From CAYTPE01 sp964439885 (GTDB lineage Bacteria; Patescibacteriota; Patescibacteriia; Magasanikbacterales; GWA2-37-8): a stretch of 10,419 nt of DNA. The stretch spans positions 1 to 10,419 of the forward strand of contig CAYTPE010000041.1 of assembly GCA_964439885.1 (NCBI GenBank), read 5' to 3'. The first letter of the stretch is position 1. Each line of letters opens with the position of its first letter. Shown in pieces: positions 7,097 to 10,419 of the stretch. The notes below the pieces were generated by a model that did not search any database, had not been told where the DNA came from, and worked only from the letters and a program-made list of their open reading frames with translations. The position numbers were made by a program, and so were the translations under genes.

Positions 7097-8395
7097 TTAC
7101 CACACTCTCACAAACAAACATTTTAAGTACTCCCCTTCGGTATACGCGGAAAGCTCCGGATGGTCGATGCCATGCGTGAATGTTTCGATTATTTGCACCG
7201 TGCGGCCGGCGCGAGCGGCGGCTTCGGTAAGCATGTAGCGAAAATCAGTGAGCGAAACATGCGCCGAGCACGAACACGTGAGCAGAATTCCCCCCGGCGG
7301 AAGTATGCGCAGTGCTTGTTCATTAATTTTGCGATACCCTTGCAAACCTTCTTTTATTTTATGCCGATCTTTCACAAATGCAGGTGGATCGAGAATGATC
7401 ACATCAAATACTCCCGCCATCATTCGCCCCTGCTCGGGCAGGAGAGTCCCGCTTGCCCCCCTCCCCTTACGAAGGGGAGGTTGAGTGGAGTTTGCCGTCG
7501 CGTGTGGCGCCGAGGCCACCAAGTCGGCCAAATACTCCTTCACATCTGCCAAAATAAATTCACATTTTTCAGCATCGAGCTTATTGACTTTCACATTTTG
7601 TTCGGCGAGCTCTAAAGCCGGTTCGGACGCGTCAACACTCACTACATGGCTGGCTCCCGCCCCCAACGCATACACGGAGAACCCACCCGTATATGAAAAA
7701 CAGTTGAGCACTTTTTTATCCTTTACATATTTGGTGAGTGCTTGACGCTTATCGCGCTGGTCCAAGAAGAATCCCGTTTTCTGTCCGGTTTTGATATCGA
7801 CTATAAAGGTATAACCATTTTCTTTGATTTTGACCGCGTCGGGGACATCGCCCCATTGTAGGAGCGCACGGCCGTGCGCCCCTACCGACAAAACGTCATT
7901 TTGTTCTCGAGCGTCTTTTTTTACATCCACGCGCTCGAGAATCCCTTTTGGCTTTATCACACTCACCAGCGCTTCTTGAATTTCTTTTTTATATCGCTCA
8001 ATACCTTTGGTATGAAATTGCACCACGAGGTAATCGGCGTATTTATCGACGACTAATCCGGGCAGCAGATCATTTTCGGCATACACCACACGGCACGCGT
8101 TAGTTTCTGTATGTAACACAAAGTGGGTTCGCAATTCGAACGCTTGCTTTACGCGACGAGTAAAAAAATCTTGATTGATTACTTCATTCACGTCCCAACT
8201 CCATAAGCGGACCGCGATTTGGGAATAGGAATTGAAATAGCCCTGCGCTAAAAATGTGCCGGCGTCGTCAACCAACACGACCGGATCACCGCTTACCAAA
8301 CCTTCGGGGATGGCTTTGAGCGCGCCGGAAAAAACCCACGGATGACGCCCGCGAATCGGGCCGACACGTTCTTTTTTTACGTGAAGTGAGTGCAT
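7097..8395 (-). CDS. rlmI: RlmI-type 23S rRNA cytosine-C5 methyltransferase (COG1092 family), 432 residues with two repeat-derived insertions
   Basis: This family methylates a cytosine of 23S rRNA (C1962 in E. coli) with S-adenosylmethionine. The N-terminal PUA-like domain covers about 1-70, with GRHPWVFSGAL at 16-26. A central part contains VVDKYADYLVVQF (115-127). The Rossmann methyltransferase domain starts near 190: KTGFFLDQRDKR (206-217), SAM-binding VLNCFSYTGGFSVYALGAGA (229-248), motif IV LDPPAF (335-340) and TCSCS (373-377), which holds the catalytic Cys. The E. coli protein is about 396 residues. Most of the extra length lies in two stretches that family members usually lack: around 168-180 (VGAHGRALL) and 293-327 (STQPPLRKGRG, then LLPEQG). 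Both are encoded by palindromic repeats, and both precede conserved segments rather than disrupt them. Start ATG 8395 fits the family; no Shine-Dalgarno. The exact target base is inferred from the family. Confidence 0.88.
   Translation of the reverse strand: MHSLHVKKERVGPIRGRHPWVFSGALKAIPEGLVSGDPVVLVDDAGTFLAQGYFNSYSQIAVRLWSWDVNEVINQDFFTRRVKQAFELRTHFVLHTETNACRVVYAENDLLPGLVVDKYADYLVVQFHTKGIERYKKEIQEALVSVIKPKGILERVDVKKDAREQNDVLSVGAHGRALLQWGDVPDAVKIKENGYTFIVDIKTGQKTGFFLDQRDKRQALTKYVKDKKVLNCFSYTGGFSVYALGAGASHVVSVDASEPALELAEQNVKVNKLDAEKCEFILADVKEYLADLVASAPHATANSTQPPLRKGRGASGTLLPEQGRMMAGVFDVIILDPPAFVKDRHKIKEGLQGYRKINEQALRILPPGGILLTCSCSAHVSLTDFRYMLTEAAARAGRTVQIIETFTHGIDHPELSAYTEGEYLKCLFVRVW
7429..7480. 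repeat. Palindromic repeat pair inside rlmI, translated in frame
   Basis: There are two hairpin elements. One is a perfect 9-bp inverted repeat CCTCCCCTT/AAGGGGAGG (7460-7468 with 7472-7480) around a 3-base loop. The other is CCTGC/GCAGG (7429-7433 with 7438-7442) around TCGG. They encode PPLRKGR and LLPEQG of the rlmI product, just ahead of the conserved FDVIILDPPAF. This C- and G-rich makeup differs from the surrounding codons, and the segment has no counterpart in usual family members, so it looks like an inserted repeat. Confidence 0.65.
7858..7885. repeat. 28-bp near-perfect palindrome inside rlmI, translated in frame
   Basis: The sequence starts GTAGG, has GCGCACGGCCGTGCGC at its centre and ends CCTAC. 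It is a palindrome with a single mismatched pair (7863 with 7880). On the minus strand it encodes VGAHGRALL (residues 171-179). As I recall, GTAG...CTAC palindromes of this kind recur as dispersed repeats in metagenomic genomes, where they give VGAHGRAPL-like peptides. That recollection should be checked by search. Confidence 0.75.
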
Positions 8396-8426
8396 AAAAA
8401 AATCAAAATCAAATGTACTATCAAAT

Positions 8427-8516
8427 TGTCATGCTGCATTTATTTCAGCATCTTCACGAGTAATCATTAAAGATTCTGAAACAAGTTCAGAATGACAATC
8501 CTTAGTCAGGATGACA
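8427..8516. repeat. TGTCAT-ended inverted repeat element in the tsf-rlmI spacer
   Basis: Two 27-base copies face each other (8427-8453 and 8471-8497): one begins TGTCATGCTG, the other ends CAGAATGACA. They differ at 5 positions after reverse complementing. Each copy is itself a hairpin (ATTCTGAA/TTCAGAAT in one, ATGCTG/CAGCAT in the other). A third partial copy ends TCAGGATGACA at 8506-8516. It looks like a REP or miniature-element doublet and holds no ORF. Confidence 0.75.
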
Positions 8517-8535
8517 ATACAACAAGATTCTACCA

Positions 8536-8567
8536 GAAAAAAACACCCGGCACAACGGCCGAGTGTT
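8536..8567 (-). terminator. Rho-independent terminator of tsf
   Basis: On the minus strand, AACACTCGGC pairs with GCCGGGTGTT (8558-8567 with 8542-8551, one T-G wobble) around a 6-base loop and runs into seven T (8537-8543). It starts about 28 bases after the tsf stop codon, so rlmI needs its own promoter or read-through. I could not identify a convincing promoter for rlmI. Confidence 0.85.
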
Positions 8568-8595
8568 ATTTGCGCATATTCGGATGAGCACTGTT

Positions 8596-9474
8596 TTATT
8601 TCAACTGCTCCGCAACTTCAGTGGCAAAATCTTTCGTAACCTTCTCAATACCTTCACCGAGCTCGTAGCGAGCGAAGCGGGCAATAGCGCCGCCCTTTTC
8701 TTTCACAAACTGCTCAACTTTTTTATCTTCATCTTTGATGAACGGTTGCTCGAGTAAGGTAACTTCGCTGTAATACTTGTCGAGTTTGCCCTTCACGATG
8801 TTTTCGATGATGTTGGCTGGTTTATTTTGTGCTTTGAGCTGTTCTTCGTAAACGGCTTTTTCAGCGGCGATATCAGCGGCCGATACTTCGTCGCGTTTCA
8901 AATACTTTGGATTGCTCGCGGCCACATGCATCGCCACATCAACACCAACGCTCGCGTCAGCACCAGAGAGTTCAACGAGCGTACCGATTTTGGTGCCGTG
9001 CTGATACATATATACTTTGTTGCCAGCGACAGCCGCGAAACGAGTAAAACGACGTACGGAAATTTTTTCACCAATCTTGAGCGTGAGTTCACTTACCTGT
9101 TCAGCCACGGTTTTGCCATTTGGTAATTTTTGGCCACTCAGGGCTTCGAGGTCGGCAGGGTTATTGTCTACCACAATTGCGGCAACATCTTTGCTAAAGG
9201 TGATGAAGTCGTCGCTTTTGGCTACGAAGTCTGTTTCGCAATTCACTTCGACAACAGCACCGGCGCTTTCGTCGGCATTTACCATTGCGTCCACGCGACC
9301 ATCGGCGGCCACTTTGTCCGCGCGTTTGGCGGCTTTCACAATACCTTTTTTACGCAAAATATCGGCAGCCTTGTCCATATCGCCACCGGCTTCTTCAAGA
9401 GCGTTTTTACAATCCATCATACCGGCGCCGGTGGAGGCGCGGAGTTTGGAGATATCAGAAGCGGAAATTGTCAT
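8596..9474 (-). CDS. tsf: Translation elongation factor Ts
   Basis: EF-Ts is the cytoplasmic nucleotide exchange factor that releases GDP from EF-Tu. At 292 residues it is close to the usual bacterial length (E. coli 283). The N-terminal UBA-like domain has the signature LRASTGAGMMDCKNAL (11-26). The core has VNCETDFVA (77-85), the motif that contacts the EF-Tu nucleotide site, and later HVAASNPKYL (183-192) and LLEQPFIKD (240-248), all typical. The start ATG at 9474 gives the family-typical N-terminus. The leader just before it is A/T-rich with no Shine-Dalgarno. It follows rpsB by 119 bases, the usual rpsB-tsf order, but the spacer carries a repeat element and a possible separate promoter. 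A terminator follows the gene. Nothing looks broken. Confidence 0.97.
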   Translation of the reverse strand: MTISASDISKLRASTGAGMMDCKNALEEAGGDMDKAADILRKKGIVKAAKRADKVAADGRVDAMVNADESAGAVVEVNCETDFVAKSDDFITFSKDVAAIVVDNNPADLEALSGQKLPNGKTVAEQVSELTLKIGEKISVRRFTRFAAVAGNKVYMYQHGTKIGTLVELSGADASVGVDVAMHVAASNPKYLKRDEVSAADIAAEKAVYEEQLKAQNKPANIIENIVKGKLDKYYSEVTLLEQPFIKDEDKKVEQFVKEKGGAIARFARYELGEGIEKVTKDFATEVAEQLK

Positions 9475-9499
9475 ATAATCAAAATATATTTTTCTAATA

Positions 9500-9576
9500 T
9501 GTCATTCCCGCGAAGGCGGGAATCCACGTTGGCACATGAGTGACCGACGGATCCCCGATCGTGGTCGGGGATGACA
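9500..9576. repeat. 77-bp composite palindromic element in the rpsB-tsf spacer
   Basis: The ends are TGTCATTCCCG and CGGGGATGACA, inverted repeats matching at 10 of 11 positions. Inside are two hairpins: ATTCCCGC/GCGGGAAT (9504-9511 with 9516-9523) and ATCCCCGA/TCGGGGAT (9551-9558 with 9565-9572). The first hairpin fits ATTCCC-N8-GGGAAT, the published consensus of the Neisseria dRS3 repeat. It would lie in the tsf leader. There is no T-run, so it is not a typical terminator. Confidence 0.8.
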
Positions 9577-9592
9577 ACTGATTGATGTGTCT

Positions 9593-9601
9593 ATTATACC
9601 A
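9593..9601 (-). promoter_or_regulatory. Possible extended -10 promoter for tsf overlapping the rpsB stop codon
   Basis: The minus strand reads TGGTATAAT, an extended -10 with a perfect TATAAT at 9593-9598; the TAA of rpsB (9594-9596) lies within it. No clear -35 box is seen. If used, transcription starts near 9586 and the tsf leader of about 112 nt carries both hairpins of the repeat element. Because D-V-V-stop coding also produces these bases, chance is possible. Confidence 0.4.
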
Positions 9602-10419
9602 CATCATTCTTCTTTTCGGCCTTGCGTTCTTTTTTGGGGGCCGGTTTGACTTTGGATTCCTTTATCTGCGTAGCAGCGGACTCGTGAGTAGTTTCGTCTT
9701 TTTTGAGTTCAACGACTTTGGTCGTTTTATTTTTTTCGAATTCGGCCTTACCTTCTTTCACTGCCTCGGTGATCACATCGGCTACCATTTTAATGGCATT
9801 CACCGCGTCATCGTTGGCTGGAATCGGGTACTGCACCTTAGTCGGATCCACATTGCTGTCGCATACTGCCACCATTGGTACTTTCGTACGGCGTGCTTCG
9901 GTAACAGCGGTTTTTTCCACGCGGATATCGGCAACGTACAGCGCGTCGGGGATACGATCGAGGTTGACCAAACCAGCCAAGTAGCGATCCATTTTTTCAA
10001 CTTGCTTCTTGAACATGGCTTGTTCTTTTTTGGTATACTTTTCGATTTCACCAGTCGCGAACATTTCTTTAAGACCCTTGTACTTCTTTAAACGACGTTT
10101 GAATTCATCAAAATTGGTGAGCAGACCGCCTACCCAGCGCTCGACGAGATATGGCATTTCGCAACTTTCGGCAGCAGCCTTGATAATATCGCGCGCTTGG
10201 CGTTTGGTGCCAACAAATAAAATAACCTTGCCTTTGGCGGCGAGGGTTTTGGCAAAACCGGCGGCTTTGGTAAGCTCTTCCACGGTCTTGTCGAGGTCAA
10301 TGATGTGTACACCATTGCGAACGCCAAAGAGGTATTGTTCCATCTTTGGGTGCCAGCGGCTCTTTTGGTGACCAAAATGCACGCCAGCCTTCAACATTTC
10401 GAGTAATGTTGGGTTTGAC
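9594..10419 (-). CDS. rpsB: 30S ribosomal protein S2 (5' end cut by the window edge)
   Basis: S2 is a small-subunit ribosomal protein at the head-body junction near S1 and S8. The visible frame begins in mid-gene with SNPTLLEMLKAGVHFGHQ. The ATG at 10397 is internal, as family members normally have residues such as these before MLKAGVHFGHQ, so the true start lies beyond 10419. Counting from that internal Met, typical segments are RWHPKM (14-19), FVGTKRQA (61-68), RWVGGLLTN (87-95), RIPDALYVAD (148-157), VPMVAVCDSNVDP (173-185) and YPIPANDDA (190-198). After about residue 220 comes a charged Lys/Glu-rich tail of nearly 50 residues, longer than in E. coli S2 (241 residues in all) and probably disordered. 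The tsf gene follows after 119 bases. Confidence 0.97.
   Translation of the reverse strand, partial: SNPTLLEMLKAGVHFGHQKSRWHPKMEQYLFGVRNGVHIIDLDKTVEELTKAAGFAKTLAAKGKVILFVGTKRQARDIIKAAAESCEMPYLVERWVGGLLTNFDEFKRRLKKYKGLKEMFATGEIEKYTKKEQAMFKKQVEKMDRYLAGLVNLDRIPDALYVADIRVEKTAVTEARRTKVPMVAVCDSNVDPTKVQYPIPANDDAVNAIKMVADVITEAVKEGKAEFEKNKTTKVVELKKDETTHESAATQIKESKVKPAPKKERKAEKKNDVV

Noticed and set aside
9500..9576. Terminator between rpsB and tsf
   Set aside because: The hairpins are not followed by a T-run and they have paired TGTCAT ends, which fits a repeat element better.

Overview
The window reads as a piece of a metagenome-derived bacterial chromosome, most likely from the Candidate Phyla Radiation (Patescibacteria). 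This is inference. It rests on large secreted fibronectin type III (Fn3) proteins, a Gly/Ser linker followed by a VLGAK-type motif and two ~55-residue peptidoglycan-binding repeats, and start codons with no visible Shine-Dalgarno sequence. Termination looks standard: TAA ends most genes. The housekeeping genes are clearly bacterial. Every gene I can support lies on the minus strand, so the genes read from right to left.

Right half (10419 to 5990), housekeeping: rpsB (ribosomal protein S2, cut by the window edge), tsf (EF-Ts), an RlmI-type 23S rRNA cytosine-C5 methyltransferase, and gap (glyceraldehyde-3-phosphate dehydrogenase). The gap gene is crossed by 10 N flanked by the same 9 bases on both sides. 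Removing the N and one 9-base copy restores an intact 332-residue enzyme. Palindromic repeats of several families sit in the rpsB-tsf and tsf-rlmI spacers and inside rlmI itself, where two of them are translated in frame. The leader of gap holds two inverted arrays of 7-bp units.

Left half (5989 to 1), cell surface: two secreted Fn3-repeat genes, each with its own near-consensus promoter (TTGACAAAAGC, 17-bp spacer, TATACT or TACTAT). The first (4001-5842) is followed, in the same frame and after a single TAA, by two peptidoglycan-binding repeats (3662-4000) and then a terminator, so this looks like one ~726-residue wall-binding protein interrupted by one stop codon. The second is a giant Fn3 protein (3415 leftwards). 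It has a stop at 752-754, but the minus-strand frame beside it carries on with the same Fn3 modules to the window edge, so the gene has a one-base frameshift and continues outside the window.

No spacer exceeds 300 bases. The spacers hold terminators, promoters and repeats only. I saw no tRNA, rRNA, CRISPR array, transposase or defence gene. The most notable points are the two interrupted surface-protein genes, whose breaks both fall between domains, and the rlmI gene that has absorbed two palindromic repeats as coding sequence.
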